This document shows positions 54,625 through 64,000 of a stretch of 64,000 nt of DNA, piece by piece. Below the pieces are notes generated by a model. That model had not been told where the DNA came from, ran no database searches, and saw nothing but the letters and a program-made list of their open reading frames with translations. Origin of the DNA: Pseudeuparius sepicola. Lineage: Eukaryota > Arthropoda > Insecta > Coleoptera > Anthribidae. The stretch spans positions 124,807,373-124,871,372 of the forward strand of contig OY987299.1 in assembly GCA_963920635.1 (NCBI GenBank), given 5' to 3'. Position 1 is the stretch's first letter. Each line of letters begins with the position of its first letter. A program made the translations under genes and the position numbers.

Positions 54625-56047
54625 CAGTGGCGCAACCAGGGGGGGGCTGTTAGACAAAGTTCATTTCCCATTGTTAAGAATTGCGCCGCAGGCCAAAATT
54701 TTCAAATTTTCAAGGTCAAACATTTTTAATGAACTAAAAAAAATTAAGTATCCTAATATTAACAAAAAATATTACGCAACTGATTGTAGTTTTTTTCTTT
54801 GTTAACTGTGGAACTATTATGATATAGTATATTACATAGCGAGAGTTGTAAACAGCTTATTATGCATGAGTGGAAAAGTTGCGCACGAGCCGCGCAGCGA
54901 GTGCTGTACGAGTAATTCCACGAGTATGTAATAGCTTACAACTCGAGTTTTGTATTATAATTTTTTATTCTATACTTCTAATTATCTGACAGGCAACAAT
55001 AATTAGTATGTTGGTTAGTTGCTATGGTGACGCGGATGCCGCGCTAACAAGGCACCCGTGATAATTGCGTTTTAATTAAGAAGAGATACGTAACTTTTTT
55101 ATTACGTGTCAGTCATTACGTGTCAGTCATTACGTGTCAGTCATTACATGACAGTGTTCGTAACAATGGACTTACTTATAACCTAAACCGTCACTTAATA
55201 GGTATGTTACTAGCATATAGGAGTAGATAAAATAATTTAACTATGCAGTAACTATAAGAAGTAGGTACTCTTTTTTTACATAAAAGCCCGAGAGAGAATT
55301 CCTTTAGTGATGTGGAAGTAAAAATATAAGTTAGTGCCTATAAATTTATTGCCACATCCTCTCAAAAGGTCAAATGTAGAATATATAGATATAGGTAGGT
55401 AACTTCCCATATAAATCCATTTTCCTCTGGATTCATAATGATTATTGATTTTTAAAAGCAGGAATTAAAAGGAGGTGTTCGCTTATAAAATGCGCCGCAT
55501 GCGAAATTTTTTAGAAATTTTAAAGACAGACAATTTAACTGAGGCGTAGAAAATTGTAAAGTTACATCATCACAATATGTTTCCTCTTCTTTTTTCTCAA
55601 TGAGACGGGTTTAAGCACCCCCTATCTATGAAGGACAGTAGAAAACAGAAGGCCAGGTGCATATAATTCAGGTCAGATTAATTTTAAGTTCGGCACAGGT
55701 TTGGTTAGGTTTTAAAGCCCTCGGAGCGAAGCGCGTATGTGTGACTTGTGTTTCTGTTCTTTGCCGACTGCCGGCCAGGCAACTACTATACTAATCTTTC
55801 ATTAAATGTCAACTATCAACGGGTGCCACCGATATCCGATAATGATATCGGATATCGTAAATTTGATAATCATAACATAAACTTAAAAATACAGGTTAAA
55901 CAAAATACAAATCATTCGGTCTTGTAAAGAAACGATCCTGTACCTAGCATTATTCGTATCTAGCATTGTTTAGCGCTTTTTCGCTTGGATGGTACGAGCT
56001 CGGGGGGGGGGGGGGGCTGCAGCCTGGCAACCCCCGTTGCGCCACTG
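54625..56047. mobile_element. hAT element with perfect 8-bp target duplication
   Basis: CAGTGGCGCAACCAGGGGGG on the left mirrors CCCCCGTTGCGCCACTG on the right. CGTAATAT is duplicated exactly at 54617-54624 and 56048-56055. No transposase is present; part of the interior is the palindrome arm at 54829-55240. Confidence 0.92.
54829..55240. repeat. Single arm of the 33142-33994 palindrome
   Basis: It runs from AGTATATTACATAGCGAGAG to AGGAGTAGATAAAATAAT in the same order as the right arm of the palindrome, with ATTACGTGTCAGTC repeated three times. Confidence 0.85.
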
Positions 56048-56055
56048 CGTAATAT

Positions 56056-56827
56056 CAAATAAAATGCAGAATGTATTTCGCCTAGAAGCCAGTCTCCTTT
56101 TGACAAATGCCACTAAGGAATTGTTTGTATTTCTCGTAAGCCTCTGTCTAGTTTGACTAGTCTTTTAATTTCGACTATATCTACAATTTAATTATTATTT
56201 TCAGATAGGATTCAAAAATAAAGATTCTTCGCGTCTTCTAAATATTCCGTGTTTCGATTACATGGTAAACAAATTCCGCAAGCGCGCACTGTTATTTGAA
56301 TTTTTTCCCTAGATTAAGCAATAATTGAAGTATTTTTCCCATTAATTTCTTGGTAGCACACTGCTGCTTTATTATTTATATTTGTTTTGTTTCAGCGTTA
56401 AATAGTCGGCAAACATATCGAGTATCAACAATCCATAAACCAATTATTGTTAATTTGTGATGGATTGTGAAGTGATCTGGCCAATAGGAATTTTTATATT
56501 AGCGCAAAGGTAGGAGCGTCGAAAAATGATCTGACTATATTTTAGTAATTTGTGTTGGTTTTGAGTGTTTCTGGGGTTAAGGTGGTGAAAATGCATTCAA
56601 GGGTTAGATTATAGATAACGTGGTCGTACACTGTTCCATTTACCAATAAAAAATCATTTCACTATCAGATCACTTCATGTTCATTTCACTTCAAATTCAC
56701 TTGTGCAAAAAGTCAAAAGGAGGACAACTTTTATACATACACGTGTCTGCATTTATGTGTATATCGTCTACATCTTGGTCACCTACGTAACTAAAGAACC
56801 CATAAACAGGTTTAGAAAAAAATTATA
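56056..56827. other. Interval with one weak exon-like block
   Basis: After a TTATTTTCAG acceptor-like site, 56205-56311 is open (IGFKNKDSSRLLNIPCFDYM and on). I do not recognise it and would not call a gene. Nothing else is seen. Confidence 0.3.
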
Positions 56828-56999
56828 AGGTGCCTTTGGGTAATATTGCCCTTCTAAGACATTACACTTCTTGAAATCCTTAGATGTATATTAAAAATAA
56901 CAACAATAAACATTTTGGATCAGTAAAGCCATATTCTTTATTAACTATTTGACAAAAATAAAATACATCAATAATTCTTAGCAAGAAAAATAACGATTT

Positions 57000-57191
57000 T
57001 TAAAAACGTGGTAAATGGACGATATTTCTGCCCGTTGCTGAAATTTCGCCCACTTGGTTTGAAATATCGCCCGTAATATAAATACCATTATGCGGCGAAC
57101 ATTCTGGACATTCAAATGCCTCTAAGCCTTCTTCTGTGAGTCCGACACAATTTTCACGGACCCAATTCTTGCATTTCACACATTGTCTCAT
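57000..57191 (-). pseudogene. PHD-like zinc finger tail of a pogo/Jerky-type transposase
   Basis: The minus strand encodes MRQCVKCKNWVRENCVGLTE, then EGLEAFECPEC. The C-x2-C-x3-W-x3-x-C ... C-x2-C pattern is the truncated PHD-like finger seen at the end of many insect pogo-like DDE transposases. The usual His (W-x-H-E-x-C) is Arg here. The DDE domain is gone. Confidence 0.6.
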
Positions 57192-57756
57192 ATCATATTG
57201 TACCTACGTATTAAAATAAAAGGCTGAAATATCGCCCATCCTCTTTGTGTGGGCGATATATGTCTCGACAGTGTTCCAGTGCATTTATAGGTTATGTATT
57301 TCATCGGCTCGACATTTCTAACACAAAAAAACGTCGTAAATACTTTAAGCCGATATTTTTTAACATTCTATAGTAAATAATTTACCGTTTAAATGACGGT
57401 ACTTTGCTGGAAACGTTATTATATGATCTACCAATCTTATAAAAAATGTTCGACGTGCCCACTCACGCAGTTTATTATTGCAGACTGTGGCGGTTGGCAG
57501 TGGCGTAACTACAGGGTGTTCAGAGTGTGCGGTGAACACGGGCCCAGAGCTGCCGGGGGCCCACCGCCACCAAGATTCATGCAGGCGCATAAATTTCGGT
57601 TTTTCCGATGCGAGCCGATTGATGTGGTGCTGCGTAATTATAACCGACGAGTCAGAATCTCTAATCGGTTACATAGGGGGCCATTGAAATTTCACAACAA
57701 TGAAAATTCAAGGGAGTACAAAACATGTATAATAACTTAGGAGTAAATTATACCTA

Positions 57757-58453
57757 CAGGATGATCCAAACTCGACGCCCCAGGCCTACTGAGGAAACAC
57801 GAAAATTGGAAATAAAATTTCGAACAGGGTTTCTTAAATGGGACATACTATAAGGCCCAATTAGGACCGAAAATGAGCTTTTTTGTTGTTTGGGGGAAAT
57901 GGCCGCTGTGACGTCATCAATATTTTTCCCCAGAAACATTCAATTTTTTTCCTAAATATCGAAAGTACTTATCATTCTCAATAACTTTTATAGGAAAAGA
58001 ATTTCTGTATCTTTTACTGTTCAAAATTTACAATTGATAGTCAGAAATTATTTAAGAGAATATTAGGTTGTCTTGTGCTTCTGTATCTTTTATTGTTAAA
58101 AATTTACAATTGATAGTCAGAAATTATTTAAGAGAATGTTAGGTTGTCTTGTGCACCCTTAATTTTTTTTAACTGGAAACAAACTATAATAGCAAACAAG
58201 TCAGTAACAAGCACAATTCAAAAATTTTAAAAATACTCCAGTCGAACAAATTTAATGGTGCACAAGGCACCCTAACATACTCTTAAATAATTTCTGACTA
58301 TCGCAATAATTGTTTTCATGGCCAGCTAGATTTAGGAAAACCGATCCTAGTGAATAGAAAAATTCCGTTAAATTAATAGCCCCTGTTCGAAATTTTATTT
58401 TCAGTTTTCGTGTTCCCGCAGTGGGCCTGGGGCGTCGAGTTTGGATCACCCTG
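57757..58453. mobile_element. MITE nested in the hAT element
   Basis: TA-CAGGATGATCCAAACTCGA on the left mirrors TCGAGTTTGGATCACCCTG-TA on the right; the TIR continues through CGCCCCAGGCC. Confidence 0.9.
58004..58155. repeat. 77-bp tandem duplication
   Basis: TTCTGTATCTTTTACTGTTC to TTAGGTTGTCTTGTGC is followed at once by a second copy, TTCTGTATCTTTTATTG and on. It lies inside the MITE. Confidence 0.85.
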
Positions 58454-59026
58454 TACAGAACGTACATGGCGATTCAACATTTTGACCTATAAAATGACGT
58501 TTTTCGACCTGTAGTGAGCAATGTGCAATATTTTTATTTGTTGGTCAATACAAAATTCTCTTTTAAACACAAGGTGATTTTCAAAATTTGCCATTTTCAG
58601 GCACCCCCCTATATCCGGTATCTGAAAACTTGTTGAAATAGTAAAAATCGACCGTTATAGATTTTTTCTCGTAGAATTCAGTGGCGTACACGGGTTTTTT
58701 CTAGGAGGTAAGAATTTCAAAATATAAAAAATATAACTTGCAAAAGTATCGAAAATGGGACATCCTGTACAATGTTTGTCATTGTTATACCACTTTCAAA
58801 CATAAAAACACAGGGGCCCACCTGAAATTTTGAACACGGGCCCACTCTTCCATAGTTACGCCACTGGCGGTTGGCTATTTAGATTTAAATACGCGGTTCC
58901 TATTGTCTGTTCAAAACACGCTATTAAAAAGGACTAACCTCACTGGTTAGTAGAAAAACTTCGACAAGGCGCCAAATTTAAAAGTGGGCGATATTTCAGA
59001 CTGGGCGATATTACCCGAAGGCACCT

Positions 59027-59844
59027 TACAATTTTGAAAAAGCTTTTGCCACCTTTTATTTCTTAGATGTTTCGGTGTACCTAATCTTTTCAATTCAGTC
59101 GTTGACTGAATTATTTCAGTCAACGATTCAGTTCAATTATATTTGTTAGAATTATTATTTAGATTGTGTTCTTAGGCACAGTGAATTCGCAAGACCTGTC
59201 GTGAAAAGCCTTGTCCAAAATTAAATCCTCTTTTTCAAGCATTCCTGTCGTCGATTTAATAAAATATATCTCCAAAAATAATTAAAATATAGTAATAAAT
59301 TTGGGTGGAGAGATTTCCCCAGGGACCTGTTTTTGGTAATTAGTTTCTCGCTGCCCCAGGAAACGAAATTTTATTATGCATCGACTGAAAATTTTAAACT
59401 GATTTCTCTTGACAAAACAAGGTATTGCTTGGCTTAAATAAAAAATTCTACGTGAGAAAGATAAAGTAGCACGGCAAACTCAGATATGCTAACCAGATCA
59501 TTTTGTTTAAAAAGCTAATCTTTTTGTTACACAAGACACCCAATTTAATGAATCCAAGATTACTCAAAAAATAATATTGTGTTGATTTTTAGACTACAAG
59601 CTTTTGAAGCTTACTCTAGTGAAAAGTGCCCTTATTGTAGCTTTCACATCAAAATGCTTTCAGGGCACTTGTTTAGGATGAAAAAATGCGTAGGTACGTG
59701 TGAAAATTTCAAAAGCCTAAGCCTCTAGTTCGATATTTAAGCGTTTTCAGTTTTTTAGCAGAAAAAAATCAAAGTAGGCCTAGGCTTCTAAAATTTTTTA
59801 CACCTACGCAGTTTTTCATCATGAACAAGTTCCCTTAAGAGGTG
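59027..59844. other. No gene; diverged family A-like sequence
   Basis: 59620-59840 and 60060-60150 resemble the middle of family A (GAAAAGTGCCC, TTTTTCATCATGAACAAG) at a distance. Nothing else supported. Confidence 0.4.
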
Positions 59845-60050
59845 GTTGCCGACAGCGAAAGTGATGTTAGATTTCGTATTTTTTTAAGTTGCATAGCATA
59901 AAATCTAATAACATTTTACCTGAGAGATCTTATGATTAAAATGAAGACAGTGATGTTTGCCTAAATTTTTGCCAGGTAAAATGTTATTAGAATTTATGCA
60001 ATACAACTTAAAAAAATACGAAATCTAACGTCACTTTCGCTGTCGGCAAC
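59845..60050. mobile_element. 206-bp palindromic MITE
   Basis: GTTGCCGACAGCGAAAGTGA mirrors TCACTTTCGCTGTCGGCAAC; arms of about 85 bp continue through TAGATTTCGTATTTTTTTAA. Confidence 0.85.
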
Positions 60051-60203
60051 TCCCTCTTAAAAACATATCCACGAGAAAGCTACAGAAAGGGCACTTTCCT
60101 AAAAAAAAAAGTGGAATAAAGGTCAAAAATCAAAGCCGAGGCTTGTATATGCCTCCGTATAGGTACTTCATATAAATTTATAATATTTTATTTCGATAGA
60201 CAA

Positions 60204-60378
60204 ATGAGAAAGGACTCTGATAACAGTAGCAGAACTTCTTCTGTTGAAGTAGATACTACCGAAGTTCATGACTTTACCAGTTCAACGTTAACAGCTTCAG
60301 AAACTGAAGCCATCATATTGAAGCAACTACGAGAAGACCCTGATAATTTCCCAAATGACTTAATCGGCCCTAAATATA
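60204..60378 (+). other. Coding-like exon, unrecognised
   Basis: After TTTCGATAG, an ATG opens MRKDSDNSSRTSSVEVDTTE, then a Ser/Thr-rich acidic stretch and LKQLREDPDNFPNDLIGPKY, with a possible donor (TATAG/GTATTT). Codon pattern looks protein-like. It may be a transposase N-terminus, since a hAT-like end (GTTACGCCACTG) follows at 60901. No domain recognised. Confidence 0.35.
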
Positions 60379-60461
60379 GGTATTTTAGTAGTGTTTTTTC
60401 TTCTGTTTCAATGTTCATTTTTTCGGCTTCTCTTTCTGGAGTAGCACCTGATGTGTTCTAA

Positions 60462-62222
60462 GTAGGGGAAACAAAGTGGAAATTCGGGGCAAAAAATCCC
60501 TATGCTGGTATGGTCGTATAGTACCATTTGTTTCCTAATAAGGGATGTAACAATTGCCGTCCTTTTTTAATACGCAAAAGAACTGGGGGGTGAATACCTA
60601 CTTTTAAAGAATAGTTCCATTTTGTAATATAGACTTTTATGAGTTGGTGGTGGTTTTAAAAACTGTGTTTTTAAATTTATAAATGTCATACTTAGGTACT
60701 TTTGTATATTTAAAAAATTAAAAGTCATTCTCGTTGCATGGGGAGTGTGGAAAGAAAACATTAAATATGTCAAAAACCCAATAAAACGAAAAAATTGCGG
60801 AATGTAAGATTTGAAAAAATACCTGTTGTACCAAAAAAATATCTAACCAAGATAGTAACACATAACAAATAATTTTCTTACAACTTCATGTTACGCCACT
60901 GGTGAGAGATTTGACTGGAGTCAATGACTCGCTAGTTCATGTAAATAAAAAAGACAGAGACATCATATGAATTGGAGAGAGATAAACGGAACATTATGTT
61001 TGCCGCAGTCTAATTGTATTTCAACAATGAGTTGCTGGGTCTAGTGGATACGATGCCTTTGTTTAAAACAAATTGTTTATGCTACTCCAATACCAAATAA
61101 TATCTACTGAACTACTAAAAGGCAGAATTAGGTAGGTACTCAGTCTGTGCATTTAATATCCCAGAGGGAAATAAGAAATTTCTTTTGTAGTCTTTACTCA
61201 CCTTGTGTAATAAAATTGAGATTTCTCATAGTGAATCGTATTTTCTACACCAGCATAAACTTTTATCAAGAGCAACATTTTTTTTGGATCTTGCGAAATA
61301 AGGTATGTTTACTCTGAGGCAAAACGACATTTTTGTATTCTTTACTCACCCTGTATAATAAAATTGAGATTTCTCATGGTGGATCGTATTTTCTGGACCT
61401 GCAAATTTTTTTATCAAGAGCAACTTTTTTTCGTATCTTTAAATTTTTAATCCATTTGTCCTCTTGTAAAGCCCATCCGCGGACATACTGTATATTGATG
61501 CATATTGATATTGACAATTGTGTAAAAGATTTTGCTATGAAAAAACCCGACAAGTAGGTACATTTTTAATTAATAAAAAATTTAAAGCTGCTTTATTTGA
61601 CTTTTACTAATTTTCTTGACTAATAATTAAAATATAGAGGGCGGCGAATTTCCGGTCGGCCCCGGGCGGCCAAAGCCCACGCTACGCCACTGGTTAAAAT
61701 CATAACATAGATCATATAAGTGTACCATCGAAAATTTTAATGGGATCTCAATATCCGTCATCTTTCAGAAATGATCAAGCATAGTTTCATCGAAAAATAT
61801 TAAGGATGTCCTTGAGTTGATCATTTGCTTTAAAAAAACTTGTAATTTCTGGTGCATCATATACAATTGTTTATGTTAATTTATTGATAGACTTAGGTAC
61901 TCGTATTTATAAATACATCAAGTATTTACTAATAAAAGTTAAAAATTATCCCAACAATGTTTCTAGTTCAATCGGAGAATATAAATGCTAAATAACAATA
62001 TCTACCTATAGTAAATACAAGGAAGATCCTACTTTTATGGGTTTTATTATGGGAAACTCGAAACTTTGTCATCAAAGCATTATGGCAAATTATCTGCCTA
62101 CCAGTAGTAGATTAAATTAACACATTTTATTGGTATTTTAGCATTAAACAATGTTAAAATACATATTTTACCTATTAAAGAACACTACACCAGGAATCAA
62201 GTTATACAACACTTACGGTGTA
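60462..62222. other. No gene; two orphan hAT-like ends and a tandem duplication
   Basis: Right-hand hAT-like ends occur at 60901 (GTTACGCCACTG) and 61692 (CTACGCCACTG), without visible left partners. 61182-61445 is a diverged duplication of about 160 bp (TGAGATTTCTCATAGTGAAT and TGAGATTTCTCATGGTGGAT). Confidence 0.5.
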
Positions 62223-62809
62223 CAGAGTGTCCCATTAATAATGGTATGGTACATAGAGCTACTGCAAATATTTTGAGTCAAAATATTACGATTGAGCTTA
62301 ACAGCTACTCATTATTAAATCTCAATGGTTACTGATATAGGTACAGAGAGTTGAAGTACTTTTTTCGGAATTTAATTATGGCTATTTCTCCCCAAATAAT
62401 CAAGCTGCTGAACAAAACTTGGCACTACTGTGATTTTGGAGATGAAGAATAAGCTGAAAATGTAAATTTATTCGTGTCGTAAAATGAAATGGGCCTTCAA
62501 GACCAAAAAGATAAGTTATGAGTAAATGCACGATCCAAAACAGCGCAAGTCGCGCCTTCTGTAAGATACGTAGAAATTTACATCTTCAGCTGATTTTCCA
62601 TCTCAAAAAACGCAGCAGTGCCAATCTGCAGTTCAGTAGTTTGATTATTTTTGATATTGCCACAGTTCAATTTCAAAAAAGAACTAACAACGCCCTGTAT
62701 CCCAGTAACTATTGAGATTTAACCAATGGTTGTTAAGCTCAATCGTGATATTTTGGCACAAAATATGATTGTGATGCTACTCTATGAACCATTATTAATG
62801 GAACACCTG
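62223..62809. mobile_element. MITE, CAGAGTGTCCCATTAATAAT ends
   Basis: TA-CAGAGTGTCCCATTAATAA on the left mirrors TTATTAATGGAACACCTG-TA on the right; inner blocks (TTGAGCTTAACA, AATCTCAATGG) also return inverted. Confidence 0.85.
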
Positions 62810-63065
62810 TACAATAATCAAAGTTCAACAGAGACACGATTAATACATGTGCTCTTAAAATGAATGCAATAGATGTGATCTTACGCTCTCTTAAATCGAT
62901 CTTTGTCTGTATTTAACATCAATTTTTTTCCGTAACAATTTAGATAATACCTAACATATATTTTTATGGAAATACGGAACGTAAACCTACCTATAGGTCG
63001 TTCCAGTTTTAAAAGCCAATCTTTAAAGATATCCGAAATAGTATATTTTCTAACAAGTGCGGAAA

Positions 63066-63480
63066 GTGGCACTTTTCCGCACGCGATTGCTACGCGTCGT
63101 TCAGCCAAGAAATCGAGTGTGGAAAAGACACTTTCCGCAAGAGTTAGGAACACTATTTTTTCTACAAGCGTGCGGAAAAGTATACTTTTCCGCACGCATT
63201 TACTTTTCCGCACGCATTTTAATTTAGAAAGTGTCACTTTTCCGCACTTGTGCTATTGCTACGCGTCGTTCAGCCAAGAAATCGAGTGTGGAAAAGACAC
63301 TTTCCGCAAGAGTTAGGAACACTATTTTTTCTACAAGCGTGCGGAAAAGTATACTTTTCCGCACGCATTTACTTTTCCGCACGCATTTTAATTTAGAAAG
63401 TGTCACTTTTCCGCACTTGTGCGGAAAAGTAGTGCGGAAAAGTACTTTTCCGCACTAGTGCGGAAAAGTGATACTTTCTA
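63066..63480. repeat. 169-bp tandem duplication of palindromic GCGGAAAAGT units
   Basis: TACGCGTCGTTCAGCCAAG occurs at 63091 and 63260. Between and after them GTGCGGAAAAGT and ACTTTTCCGCAC recur in both orientations. The frames this creates on both strands are not genes. Confidence 0.9.
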
Positions 63481-63764
63481 AACTAAAATGCGTGCGGAAA
63501 AGTGTACTTATCCGCACCCTTGTGGAAAAACGTGATTTTCAGAAAAATTGAGGTGAATTTTTTTTCTGCCGTAGTCTTTACTACCTGTTCCTAAGTATTG
63601 GCATGGTAAATAAGAAAAATTACCTATCCACCCTCGGGTTCAAAGAAAATACCCTTTTTAGAAATTCACCAAGCTATTTTATTATACCATAGTACCCGCG
63701 TACTACCCATAGAAAAAGTAGTAGCTACTACATTATAATATAATAACAGTATATAGCCCGTAGC

Positions 63765-63850
63765 CACAGACCTATATAGCTTAGCGAAGCTATATAGGTT
63801 AGCGAAGCTATATAGGTGAGCCATTATTTCCCGAGCTATATAGGTCTGTG
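63765..63850. mobile_element. 86-bp micro-element with 7-bp target duplication
   Basis: CACAGACCTATATAGC on the left mirrors GCTATATAGGTCTGTG on the right. CCGTAGC is duplicated exactly at 63758-63764 and 63851-63857. Inside, TTAGCGAAGCTATATAGG repeats. It is a longer relative of the 30-bp insertion at 24836. Confidence 0.85.
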
Positions 63851-64000
63851 CCGTAGCCCAACTAGTAGATATCACCGATCCTTTATTCTCGGCCCAGCAA
63901 AATATCTATCGCCCAGTCTTAATCTTAGGTATTTAATAAATCGATGTATGGAAAACGTTTAAGAAGCCCATTTTACCATTCAATATCCATTCAATATCCG

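Larger units (their letters stand above)
57498..58866. mobile_element. hAT element with perfect 8-bp target duplication, nested in pogo-like
   Basis: CAGTGGCGTAACTACAGGG on the left mirrors ATAGTTACGCCACTG on the right, with GAACACGGGCCCA shared by both ends. GCGGTTGG is duplicated exactly at 57490-57497 and 58867-58874. No transposase. Confidence 0.93.
56828..59026 (-). mobile_element. pogo-like DNA transposon relic, TA-flanked, split by a hAT
   Basis: TA-AGGTGCCTTTGGGTAATAT on the left mirrors ATATTACCCGAAGGCACCT-TA on the right. Inside, GGGCGATATTTC-type motifs repeat. A C-terminal zinc-finger piece of the transposase survives at 57000-57191. The hAT at 57498-58866 interrupts it. Confidence 0.8.

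Noticed and set aside
58681..58700. hAT left end (CAGTGGCGTACACGGG) inside the hAT at 57498
   Set aside because: No matching right end or duplication; probably a fragment or chance similarity.
62881..63458. Several overlapping frames (KCVRKS and FRTHLLFRTH repeats)
   Set aside because: Products of the palindromic GCGGAAAAGT repeats and their duplication.

Overview
The window is AT-rich nuclear DNA of an animal, almost certainly an insect. The signs are genes split by GT-AG introns of 61 bp to about 9.8 kb, an exon pair of the insect odorant-binding-protein family, and very dense DNA transposons. The order is not fixed: the many short palindromic elements starting CAGGG and flanked by TA suggest a beetle or hemipteran, but that is an impression only.

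One host gene runs through the window on the minus strand: a Na+/Ca2+(-K+) exchanger of the NCKX (SLC24) family. I reconstructed seven coding exons from 38772 down to 8001 (38615-38772, 29963-30050, 22487-22739, 12564-12734, 11806-12502, 9468-9569, 8001-8317). All six junctions have GT-AG signals and matching phases. Read from the ATG at 38684, the frame gives 565 codons and a stop. The acidic residue that fixes K+ dependence in the second alpha repeat is Asn here.

Nearly everything else is repetitive. 1-1978 is a 236-bp satellite array. 2186-7429 holds TIR elements and a tRNA-like sequence. The NCKX introns carry a MITE 15 bp from a splice donor (11208-11790), a hAT deletion derivative (about 13.86-14.69 kb), a foldback element with palindromic 30-bp repeats (14743-16332), a hAT-type element with a perfect 8-bp target duplication (18170-19205), a THAP/P-type transposon relic (19246-22409), and a TA-flanked transposon that encloses odorant-binding-protein exons (25049-27120). 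They also carry a 0.85-kb perfect-style palindrome (33142-33994) and one copy of a 1.2-kb element with 9-bp target duplications (35738-36939).

From 40 kb on, the window is nested transposons. There is a Penelope-like retroelement with reverse transcriptase, GIY-YIG endonuclease and hammerhead-like motifs (41776-44510), a hAT element (44796-47146), and an intact DD34E Tc1-type transposon (47799-49238) inside at least two older elements. A Harbinger relic (50339-51085), the second 9-bp-duplication element (52209-53437), a hAT element with perfect 8-bp duplications (54625-56047), and a pogo-like element split by a hAT that is itself split by a MITE (56828-59026) follow. The right end holds MITEs, a 169-bp tandem duplication and an 86-bp micro-element with a 7-bp duplication. 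The only coding sequences that look functional are NCKX and the Tc1 transposase.
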